The notes below the pieces were generated by a model. It did not search any database. It was not told the DNA's origin and worked only from the letters and a program-made list of their open reading frames with translations. This document shows, one piece after another, positions 1 through 5,259 of a stretch of 7,930 nucleotides of DNA. Every line of letters starts with the position of its first letter. The first letter of the stretch is position 1. The DNA is taken from positions 1-7,930 of the forward strand of contig JAEZIV010000343.1 in assembly GCA_023436515.1 (NCBI GenBank), given 5' to 3'. The DNA is from Bacillota bacterium (lineage in GTDB: Bacteria; Bacillota; Clostridia; Acetivibrionales; DSM-1351). Both the position numbers and the translations under genes were made by a program.

Positions 1-82
1 AAGGTGAACTATAATGTACTCTTTCAACATCATATGTATAATCCTTATCCGCAAGGACTGTAAGGTTTGTAAAAATACTCAT
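1..82 (-). CDS. N-terminal fragment of an unknown protein (runs off the window)
   Basis: Only the first 27 codons are in the window, beginning MSIFTNLTVLADKDYTYDVE. The start is well supported: on the minus strand AAAGGAG sits about eight bases before the ATG at 82. The gene begins 47 bases after the YgjV-family stop codon in the same direction, so it is probably the next gene of the same transcription unit. The visible residues carry no signal peptide and no motif I recognise. It lies in the block interpreted as mobile-element cargo. No function can be proposed from this fragment. Confidence 0.6.
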   Translation of the reverse strand, partial: MSIFTNLTVLADKDYTYDVERVHYSSP

Positions 83-129
83 ATACAAGCTCCTTTCGTT
101 TATTTGCGACATTTCTCTACATATTCATA

Positions 130-633
130 TTACGCCACAATATCTAATTTTTTTAAATCATATTTAACATAGCCAAATGCAATAGAACATAGACATATTA
201 GTTCTGTAGCTATACCACCCCAGGAACCAGTTAATATTCCATATAAACCCCACAAGCATGAGGGAAGTATAGATAGTAATCTGATATTTTTAGGGCTATG
301 TACCCAAAAAGCTAAAGAGAATAGTACCGAACCAATAGCGGGGAATATGCTGTAGTAATTTTGCCATGTTACTATACCTGATATACCGAAAGTAATCATG
401 AAAGCAAATACAAGAAGATAATTCTTTTCCCGTTTCCAGTATACTAGACACCTGAAAGCAACTAAAAGACTTAAAATTGCCCCTGTAGTAGCTCCAAGAA
501 GCCAATAATGAGCTGCAAATATTATAGAAGCACCAAACTGAAGCCATAGCATTGTAACCCTTGAATTTTTTATGTATGTTAAGCCTACAAGTGATGTTGC
601 TAAGAGACCTATAAATTGAATAAAAATAATCAT
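130..633 (-). CDS. YgjV-family integral membrane protein
   Basis: A 167-residue, almost entirely hydrophobic protein with six or seven likely membrane segments (roughly residues 3-20, 28-45, 47-64, 72-89, 94-111, 117-133 and 138-155) and a short charged C-terminus. Its start (IQFIGLLATSLVGLTYIKNS) and the segment FAAHYWLLGA fit the bacterial inner-membrane YgjV family, whose function is not established. The segments FAAHYWLLGA and LWGLYGILTGS resemble each other, which hints at an internal duplication. AAGGAG lies 11 bases before the ATG. The start overlaps the stop of the preceding 93-aa gene as ATGA, so the two are probably translationally coupled. It is an unusual passenger in what looks like an integrated element. 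Confident as a membrane protein; fairly confident of the family. Confidence 0.8.
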   Translation of the reverse strand: MIIFIQFIGLLATSLVGLTYIKNSRVTMLWLQFGASIIFAAHYWLLGATTGAILSLLVAFRCLVYWKREKNYLLVFAFMITFGISGIVTWQNYYSIFPAIGSVLFSLAFWVHSPKNIRLLSILPSCLWGLYGILTGSWGGIATELICLCSIAFGYVKYDLKKLDIVA

Positions 634-911
634 ATGAAAATTATCTCCTTAACTTCCGGAATACTTTTAAACTGTCTCTTCATATGCTGTAAATCTTTAT
701 CTGAAATATTCTTTACATTGCTAATAATAATTTTATTTATAAGTGATGACTTATTTTTTATTAACAAATATATTTCATCAATAATAAGTCTATCTACCAC
801 TGAATGTTGTTTGAAATTTAAACGACATTCGTTACTATTTTCTAAACTAAATGCACCCAATAAACTAATTCGTTGGTCAGTTATACTTCCATAATAAGGA
901 TCATTTGCCAT
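630..911 (-). CDS. Hypothetical protein, 93 aa, upstream of the YgjV-family gene
   Basis: I do not recognise this protein. It begins MANDPYYGSITDQRISLLGA and ends in a basic and hydrophobic tail (SIPEVKEIIFI). There are no clear membrane segments or cysteine motifs; alternating hydrophobic and charged residues suggest a small soluble alpha/beta fold. The ATG at 911 is chosen because GGAGGT lies seven bases upstream. The frame stays open upstream to an ATG at 947, but that start has no ribosome binding site and would overlap the small gene ahead. The stop overlaps the next start (ATGA, 630-633). It is the middle gene of a compact small ORF-unknown-YgjV set and presumably works with the membrane protein, which is inference from spacing alone. 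Confidence 0.65.
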   Translation of the reverse strand: MANDPYYGSITDQRISLLGAFSLENSNECRLNFKQHSVVDRLIIDEIYLLIKNKSSLINKIIISNVKNISDKDLQHMKRQFKSIPEVKEIIFI

Positions 912-928
912 TACAGTAACCTCCATTC

Positions 929-1039
929 TTAATTTGTATACTTCCATATTAAATAAGTTAATCTTTTAGATTCTTCCTCAGTAATTGTACAATTGTCCCT
1001 TTTTTCTTCTAAAATCTTTATTTCCTGTTTTACGTCCAT
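929..1039 (-). CDS. Small protein, 36 aa
   Basis: A short frame starting MDVKQEIKILEEKRDNC and ending KRLTYLIWKYTN. It is highly charged in its first two thirds, with a heptad-like helix, and has an aromatic C-terminus. AAAGG lies about nine bases before the ATG at 1039; an in-frame ATG at 1048 is possible but has no room for a ribosome binding site. The stop lies 17 bases before the next gene's ATG, and that gene's ribosome binding site falls in the gap, which is the layout of a real operon member. No family is recognised. It could be a small regulator or a partner of the 93-aa and YgjV-family products. The call rests on spacing, ribosome binding site and plausible composition rather than homology. 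Confidence 0.5.
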   Translation of the reverse strand: MDVKQEIKILEEKRDNCTITEEESKRLTYLIWKYTN

Positions 1040-1106
1040 TTCAACCATCCTTTCATTCGTAATAGACTAATGAACCGACTCATATTCATATATCCACCAC
1101 ATCAGG

Positions 1107-1135
1107 ATTTTCTTCTGAATAGAAGAATTATCCCA
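1107..1135 (-). promoter_or_regulatory. Candidate extended -10 promoter with an adjacent palindrome
   Basis: On the minus strand TGG precedes GATAAT (1127-1132), matching an extended -10 (TGn followed by a five-of-six hexamer); no good -35 is seen. Directly downstream is TTCTTCT-ATTC-AGAAGAA (arms 1110-1116 and 1121-1127), a 7-bp perfect inverted repeat overlapping the expected transcription start. It could be a repressor operator or an RNA hairpin. It has no following T-run, so it is not a terminator. It would serve the 36-aa/93-aa/YgjV-family operon about 70 bases further on. Confidence 0.3.
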
Positions 1136-1174
1136 GATTAATAACACTCATATGCACCTGTAGCAAGCAATTCA

Positions 1175-1759
1175 CTAAAGCTCCATATCATCTACGGTTT
1201 CATCATCTTCTTCTATATTTATTGTTGCATTAGCATTTTTCATTTGCTGCATTCCTTCATACCATTTGATTACAGTTTTCATTTCTTCCTCAAGCGTGCC
1301 TACTTCATCTTTTGTAGATTTCTTATACTCATCAAAGGTTACATTAATTGATGCTTGCCACTCTTCCAGATCCTCTTTCCACACTTCTATATCATCCGGT
1401 TCATATTCTCCCGTATGATGTTTTGCATACTCTAAATCTTCTTTTATCTCATTAATGCCATTCCACAGTCCAACAACTTCATCCACGGACCCATATTCGA
1501 TTAAATATCTTAAAAATGTATTATCAGAAAACATACCAAATCCACAACGGTCAAACCACTGATTAGCATACATTCGTTCATCTGAACCATTTGAATATGT
1601 CCCATCCACTAAGTCACCTATAAAGTATTCTAGTAACTGCGACACTGTTAGATTTACGCTCCCAGCTCGTGTACAAAGTCTTTCTACATCTGCATCTGAT
1701 AGCTCCAACTTAATTGTCCTCTCTCTAATTGTCTTAATTTCTTGTTCCTGACTCCCCAT
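1175..1759 (-). CDS. Mobile-element cargo protein, 194 aa, function unknown
   Basis: A soluble, acidic protein. An N-terminal part (RTIKLELSDADVERLCTRAG followed by VNLTVSQLLEYFIGDLVDGT) looks like a short helical module, then comes a well-ordered region containing GSDERMYANQWFDRCGFGMF and FLRYLIEYGSVDEVVGLW. The second half is a charged helical, possibly coiled-coil region with a strongly acidic C-terminus. From memory, this arrangement recurs in accessory genes of Firmicutes conjugative elements, where it has no assigned function; a database search is needed to confirm it. AAAGGA lies about nine bases before the ATG at 1759, so that start is preferred. The frame stays open to an ATG at 1795 with a much weaker ribosome binding site. 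It follows the 250-aa gene by 41 bases and is presumably co-transcribed with it. Confidence 0.75.
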   Translation of the reverse strand: MGSQEQEIKTIRERTIKLELSDADVERLCTRAGSVNLTVSQLLEYFIGDLVDGTYSNGSDERMYANQWFDRCGFGMFSDNTFLRYLIEYGSVDEVVGLWNGINEIKEDLEYAKHHTGEYEPDDIEVWKEDLEEWQASINVTFDEYKKSTKDEVGTLEEEMKTVIKWYEGMQQMKNANATINIEEDDETVDDMEL

Positions 1760-1800
1760 AAACATACATCCTTTCTGATATTTGTGATAACTCATGTTTT

Positions 1801-2553
1801 TCAGATTTCCTGCTCATCATCCTCACTCACTTCATCTATTAGCTCTTTACTTTCATCATACCTGGGATTGTTCTGATAGATTTTGCTTTCAACCTCCGGA
1901 ATAACCCTGCTTATTTTATCCTTGATCCTATTTATCACTTTATCCTGTTCATAAGATATTTCTCCAATATTCTGAAGCTTTACCACCCCTGCATATATAG
2001 CCAACATTTCTGTTTCACTAAACAGCTTATTTCCATCGATCAGGCCGGAGCGTTTCGCAAAATCCTCCTTGGCAGCTGCATAGTTATCACCATAATAATT
2101 ACCTGCATGAACACCTTTTCCACCATTATCACGCTCCCATGTAACATAGTCGAATTGATTCACTCTATGATTTGTATAATCAAGTGTAGATATTTCACAT
2201 GCTGCAAAGACTACATTTTTATACTGTGAAAGTAGTTTGTATCTATTTACCCCTTCCATCTTAAAATGAGGGGCCTTCATAAAAATATCCTCTTGCTCTT
2301 TGATATTTTGAATAAGCCCAAGGATATCATTAATCTCATCCCGGTCAAATGAATTCCTATATGATATTGTACCTGTTTCACAGTTTATATCACAGAGTTC
2401 CCGACCGTCCTTTGTTACCCATATTTTCTCAATATCCCAGCTGTTTTCACTACCGCTTGCGTTGACTGGTGTTGCGTTGTAATTTAGATTTCTTAATTTC
2501 TGTACTGTTTTTTTCGCTAATCCTTGCGATATAGTAAACACTCTTTCGCTCAT
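1801..2553 (-). CDS. Mobile-element cargo protein, 250 aa, function unknown
   Basis: A soluble protein starting MSERVFTISQGLAKKTVQKL and ending in an acidic tail (DEVSEDDEQEI). The central segment FDYVTWERDNGGKGVHAGNY followed by AAAKEDFAKRSGLI resembles a repeatedly seen region of uncharacterised proteins on Clostridia and Bacilli integrative elements (recalled, not searched). No catalytic motif is evident. The ATG at 2553 is chosen because AGGGGGAA lies about eight bases upstream. The frame remains open to a GTG at 2622, but that extension would translate through the terminator hairpin and is rejected. It is the first cargo gene after the spoIVA break, transcribed in the same direction as spoIVA but separated from it by a terminator. 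The 194-aa gene follows closely. Confidence 0.75.
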   Translation of the reverse strand: MSERVFTISQGLAKKTVQKLRNLNYNATPVNASGSENSWDIEKIWVTKDGRELCDINCETGTISYRNSFDRDEINDILGLIQNIKEQEDIFMKAPHFKMEGVNRYKLLSQYKNVVFAACEISTLDYTNHRVNQFDYVTWERDNGGKGVHAGNYYGDNYAAAKEDFAKRSGLIDGNKLFSETEMLAIYAGVVKLQNIGEISYEQDKVINRIKDKISRVIPEVESKIYQNNPRYDESKELIDEVSEDDEQEI

Positions 2554-2585
2554 TATACTTTCCCCCTTGACTCTTAAATTGGTAT

Positions 2586-2620
2586 AAAAAAGCCTACTAA
2601 GACTATTAATCTTAGTAGGC
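2586..2620 (-). terminator. Intrinsic terminator just inside the spoIVA junction
   Basis: An 11-bp perfect stem (arms 2592-2602 and 2610-2620, GCCTACTAAGA / TCTTAGTAGGC) with a 7-base loop is followed on the minus strand by TTTTTT. It would stop transcripts arriving from the spoIVA promoter before they reach the cargo genes. It starts nine bases after a stop codon (2630-2632) in the second frame that crosses the junction, which suggests it is the native terminator of that gene. Confidence 0.88.
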
Positions 2621-2629
2621 ACTACATTA

Positions 2630-2728
2630 TTAAGAAACTTTTAAATAAACTTGAACATTATAAGTGAAATCATGCCGTTTTATTGTGCCGGTTCCACCTC
2701 GTGTAAGAATGATACTTCTGTTTGTTTC
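2630..2728 (-). other. Orphan 3' end of a possible element gene (32 codons, no start)
   Basis: In the frame one base ahead of spoIVA, the minus strand from the junction codes for 32 residues, among them NRSIILTRGGTGT and, at the end, IKRHDFTYNVQVYLKVS, then TAA at 2630-2632. The alternation of polar and beta-branched residues reads like a protein C-terminus. The stop sits nine bases before the terminator, whereas the stop in the spoIVA frame sits 50 bases away. If real, the rest of this gene should lie at the other end of the element and become joined to this tail in an excised circle. The family is not recognised, and chance coding is possible over so short a stretch. Confidence 0.4.
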
Positions 2729-3938
2729 GAACAATATGTATTGAGGGTGCACTGGCTCTAAGCTTAACGCCAAATTTATTACCCTGCTTTATTATCTCCG
2801 GTTCCTCAAGAGTCAGCTCCTCCAATTGTGGTGAAACCATTCCGTAGCCCTTAACCTTTACTTCATGAAGGGCATACTCAACCCTGTCATACTCTCTCTT
2901 AACTCTTACAAGGTCCTTAATTATGCTGATCAGCTTGTGTTCACCCTCAAATTCCATTCCGGACTCTTCGCTGAGTATTCTATACAATAAACCGTCAGAG
3001 GTAGAGATATCCACCAGAACAGAACCCTCTCCAAGATTCACTCTGTCAATAGCTGCCCTCTTAATGTAATCATAGTTATCAAAGTTGGGCATGGCTAGCT
3101 TTATATCCCTTATTTTACAAGCCGCCTTAAAGGTTTCCCGTATTGAATCTATCATACCTACCTTTAGCCAATGTGAATCGTCAAGTGTTTCAACCCATCT
3201 TGGAATGTTAATTCCGATTTCATATATGGGAAACTCCTGCAGTATTTTCTCCATAACGTTGTCAACATCATCAATTCTCATCTGGAGACAATCCATGGCC
3301 ATTACAGTAACTCCGTACCTTTGCTCCAGCTCATCACGGAGCTTGATAGTCTCAGGATCTCTTGGCTTTGTTGTGTTGACTATTACTACAAACGGCTTGT
3401 TAATAGCCTTTAGCTCTGAAATAACTCTCTTTTCTGCATCCGCATAATCTTCTCTGGAGATATCAGCAATACTTCCATCGGTAGTTATTACTATTCCGAT
3501 TGTCGAATGCTCGTTAATTACTTTTTTTGTACCAATCTCAGCTGCTTCTTCAAATGGGATCTGGTACTCATACCAAGGAGTCGATACCATTCTGGGTGCG
3601 TTGTTTTCAAGATGCCCCATAGCACCTCTTACCATATACCCCACACAATCAATCAGCCTTACCTTCAACTGCACATTCTCGTCAATAATCACTTCTACTG
3701 CCTCATTGGGGATGAATTTAGGTTCAGTGGTCATTATGGTTCTTCCCGACGCACTTTGTGGAAGCTCATCTATTGCCCTTTCCTTCTGGTAAGTGTTTTC
3801 AATATTCGGAATAACCAACAAATCCATAAACCTTTTTATGAAGGTTGATTTACCTGTTCTCACCGGTCCCACTATACCTATATATATATCCCCTTGAGTT
3901 CTTTCAGCTATTTGCTGGTAAATATTGAATTTTTCCAC
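2670..3938 (-). CDS. spoIVA: Stage IV sporulation protein A, C-terminally truncated (interrupted gene)
   Basis: SpoIVA is the mother-cell ATPase that polymerises on the forespore surface, together with SpoVM, as the basement layer of the spore coat. The N-terminus (MEKFNIYQQIAERTQGDIYI) and Walker A GPVRTGKST (residues 24-32, K30) match the Bacillus subtilis protein, as do the TT pair at 70-71 and the Walker B aspartate D97 in RLIDCVGY. The middle domain continues to APSIHIV (397-403). A normal protein has about 490 residues. Here the last 90 or so, which in B. subtilis contribute to localisation and SpoVM contact, are replaced by RNKQKYHSYTRWNRHNKTA. The start is GTG, with GGAGG nine bases upstream. 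The intact N-terminal 80% suggests either a recent insertion or one reversed by excision during sporulation. The identity is certain; the cause of the truncation is inferred. Confidence 0.93.
   Translation of the reverse strand: MEKFNIYQQIAERTQGDIYIGIVGPVRTGKSTFIKRFMDLLVIPNIENTYQKERAIDELPQSASGRTIMTTEPKFIPNEAVEVIIDENVQLKVRLIDCVGYMVRGAMGHLENNAPRMVSTPWYEYQIPFEEAAEIGTKKVINEHSTIGIVITTDGSIADISREDYADAEKRVISELKAINKPFVVIVNTTKPRDPETIKLRDELEQRYGVTVMAMDCLQMRIDDVDNVMEKILQEFPIYEIGINIPRWVETLDDSHWLKVGMIDSIRETFKAACKIRDIKLAMPNFDNYDYIKRAAIDRVNLGEGSVLVDISTSDGLLYRILSEESGMEFEGEHKLISIIKDLVRVKREYDRVEYALHEVKVKGYGMVSPQLEELTLEEPEIIKQGNKFGVKLRASAPSIHIVRNKQKYHSYTRWNRHNKTA
2710..2745. other. Probable element/chromosome junction (attachment-site half) inside spoIVA
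   Basis: Homology to SpoIVA ends around codons 403-404 (about 2727-2732). The same place holds an imperfect palindrome, TTGTT-TCG-AACAA on the plus strand (arms 2722-2726 and 2730-2734), with weaker outward symmetry. That is compatible with a serine- or tyrosine-recombinase crossover site. The exact core cannot be defined without the other junction or an uninterrupted relative. Confidence 0.5.
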
Positions 3939-3952
3939 GCTTAGAACCCTCC

Positions 3953-3978
3953 CCTATATTGCTACATGCCCATATAGG
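3953..3978 (-). promoter_or_regulatory. Inverted repeat abutting the spoIVA ribosome binding site
   Basis: On the minus strand CCTATAT (3972-3978) and ATATAGG (3953-3959) form a 7-bp perfect repeat separated by 12 bases, directly next to GGAGGG, the spoIVA ribosome binding site (3947-3952). It could be a leader hairpin limiting access to the site or a protein-binding palindrome. If transcription starts from the sigma-E-like element just upstream, part of the outer arm may not be transcribed, which would favour a DNA site. Confidence 0.3.
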
Positions 3979-3980
3979 AC

Positions 3981-4007
3981 TATGTATGATGTCTTTTTCA
4001 ATATTAA
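3981..4007 (-). promoter_or_regulatory. Possible sigma-E promoter for spoIVA
   Basis: The minus strand has CATACATA at 3981-3988, close to the sigma-E -10 consensus CATACAAT, about 42 bases before the GTG start. Upstream is the AT-rich TTAATATT (4000-4007), which resembles the sigma-E -35 (ATATT), but its gap of 11 bases is short; a weaker match gives about 14. spoIVA is a sigma-E gene in B. subtilis, which supports the assignment. Confidence 0.4.
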
Positions 4008-4149
4008 ATATATGTCCGAAAACAGTTAATATTACAAAAATAATATTTACAATAAAAATAATTTTGCATTAGTTTTATTATGTATATTTCCAAAGGTATG
4101 AGATTATTTCATTGGGGCTTTAGGTCTGGACTACAAAGGGATGTGCTTA

Positions 4150-4197
4150 AAACTAAAAGGCTTCCTGTTTTGTCGCCTGACAATAACAGAAAGCCTT
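4150..4197 (-). terminator. Intrinsic terminator after gpsA
   Basis: A long hairpin with 13-base arms at 4157-4169 and 4185-4197 (one G-U pair on the RNA), extended by TTGTC (4170-4174) and GACAA (4179-4183) around a 4-base loop, with one bulged base at 4184. On the minus strand it is followed by TTTTAGTTTT. It begins 26 bases after the gpsA stop and closes the der-plsY-gpsA unit, leaving spoIVA to its own promoter. Confidence 0.88.
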
Positions 4198-4223
4198 AGG
4201 TTACATTTTTACTAATATAGTTT

Positions 4224-5219
4224 TTACATTTCAGTCTTTTTATCTCTTGTCATAAGATCCCCAACTGCCAATTTTGGGTCCTTTCCTTCAAAGAGGATAC
4301 TGTAAGCCTCATTTGTTATAGGCATTGACACTCCCAGCTTTTTAGCAAGCTCATAAGCAGGCTTTGTAGTGGCTACACCTTCAACCACCATATTGACCTC
4401 ATCAAGAGCTTCCTGCACTGATTTACCCTGTCCGATAAGTATTCCGGCCTTTCTGTTTCTACTGTGCATGCTGGTACAGGTTACAATCAGGTCCCCAACT
4501 CCGGTTAGTCCTGAAAACGTATCGGCATTACCGCCCATTGCTACGCCAAGTCTTGAGATCTCTGCTATTCCCCTGGTCATAAGCGCTGCTTTGGTATTGT
4601 CTCCAAAACCCAAACCATCAGATATTCCGGCACACAGAGCGATAATATTCTTCAGTGCACCTCCCAGTTCAACACCTATAACATCAGTATTTGTGTATAC
4701 TCTGAAGTTAGGAGTCATAAAAAGATCCTGTAAGAACTTTGCAATATGAAGGTCTTCTGAAGCTGCGACAACAGTGGTAGGAATATCCCTACCTATCTCT
4801 TCGGCATGACTTGGACCGGACAAAACAGCGACATGATTGTTTGGAAGTTCTTCCTGCATTATTTCCGACAGCAGCTTACAGGAGCCATCCTCTATTCCCT
4901 TTGAGCAGGTTACAACAATTGCGTCCTTTGATATTAATTTTGCAAGAGTTTTACAATTCTGTCTTGTCGTCTGTGACGGTACAGCAAGTACTATTACTTC
5001 GGCATCCTTCACAGCACTCTCTATGTCATTGGTAAAAACAACCTTTTCAGGCACCTTTACTCCGGGTAGTCTTGTGATATGCTCCCGGTTTGCCTTGAGC
5101 ATACTTATTTCATCCTTCATAGGAGACCAAAGCCTCACGTTGTTACCATTTTTTGATAATAATACTGCCATAGCTGTACCCATACTTCCAGCTCCGACGA
5201 TTGCAACATTTCTGTTCAT
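4224..5219 (-). CDS. gpsA: Glycerol-3-phosphate dehydrogenase [NAD(P)+]
   Basis: A cytosolic enzyme that reduces dihydroxyacetone phosphate to sn-glycerol-3-phosphate, the backbone of phospholipids and the acceptor for PlsY encoded just upstream. At 331 residues it has the usual length. The Rossmann nucleotide-binding motif is VGAGSMGTA (8-16), followed by the conserved LAVPSQ (78-83), CSKGIE (105-110) and SGPSHAEE (134-141). The catalytic lysine falls in GALKNI (187-192, about K190), and the substrate-binding regions LMTRGIAE and [13 protein letters not shown] are present. The ATG follows a strong AGGAGG. It starts 40 bases after the plsY stop, so the two are probably one operon. Nothing is missing or unusual. 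Confidence 0.97.
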   Translation of the reverse strand: MNRNVAIVGAGSMGTAMAVLLSKNGNNVRLWSPMKDEISMLKANREHITRLPGVKVPEKVVFTNDIESAVKDAEVIVLAVPSQTTRQNCKTLAKLISKDAIVVTCSKGIEDGSCKLLSEIMQEELPNNHVAVLSGPSHAEEIGRDIPTTVVAASEDLHIAKFLQDLFMTPNFRVYTNTDVIGVELGGALKNIIALCAGISDGLGFGDNTKAALMTRGIAEISRLGVAMGGNADTFSGLTGVGDLIVTCTSMHSRNRKAGILIGQGKSVQEALDEVNMVVEGVATTKPAYELAKKLGVSMPITNEAYSILFEGKDPKLAVGDLMTRDKKTEM

Positions 5220-5259
5220 ATTCCCTCCTAATAAGCAAAATATTTATCATATAGCTTCA

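Larger units (their letters stand above)
1..2729. mobile_element. One end of an integrated element inserted in spoIVA (skin-like intervening element candidate)
   Basis: The block starts exactly where SpoIVA homology is lost and carries genes foreign to this conserved chromosomal neighbourhood: two ICE-type accessory genes, a small ORF, an unknown, a YgjV-family membrane protein and one gene cut by the window edge. All face the same way as spoIVA. No integrase, excisionase, relaxase or phage structural gene lies in the visible part, so the recombinase must be beyond position 1 if the element is still mobile. Elements that split sporulation genes and are excised in the mother cell are established for sigK (skin) and spsM. 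Extending this to spoIVA here is inference. Confidence 0.6.

Noticed and set aside
616..894. Plus-strand frame opposite the 93-aa gene
   Set aside because: No ribosome binding site and opposite to all neighbours. The minus-strand frame has a strong ribosome binding site and a coupled stop/start overlap with the YgjV-family gene.
912..947. Earlier ATG for the 93-aa protein
   Set aside because: It has no ribosome binding site and overlaps the 36-aa frame; GGAGGT points to the ATG at 911.
1030..1089. 19-codon frame (MNMSRFISLLRMKGWLKWT) as a leader peptide
   Set aside because: A GGTGG lies four bases upstream, which is too close, and the frame overlaps the better-supported 36-aa gene. Kept only as a remote possibility.
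2554..2622. N-terminal extension of the 250-aa protein from a GTG at 2622
   Set aside because: The extension translates the terminator hairpin and T-run and has no ribosome binding site, whereas the ATG at 2553 has a strong one.
2632..2760. Simple frameshift near the end of spoIVA
   Set aside because: I read all three minus-strand frames past codon 403. One gives RNKQKYHSYT..., one gives the tail ending QVYLKVS, and one gives KQTEVSFLHEVEPAQ and a stop. None resembles the expected SpoIVA C-terminus, so missing sequence rather than a shifted frame is the explanation.
3939..4223. A small gene or RNA between gpsA and spoIVA
   Set aside because: The 285 bases contain the gpsA terminator and an AT-rich promoter region. 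I found no tRNA-like fold, riboswitch-like conserved structure or ribosome-bound short frame.
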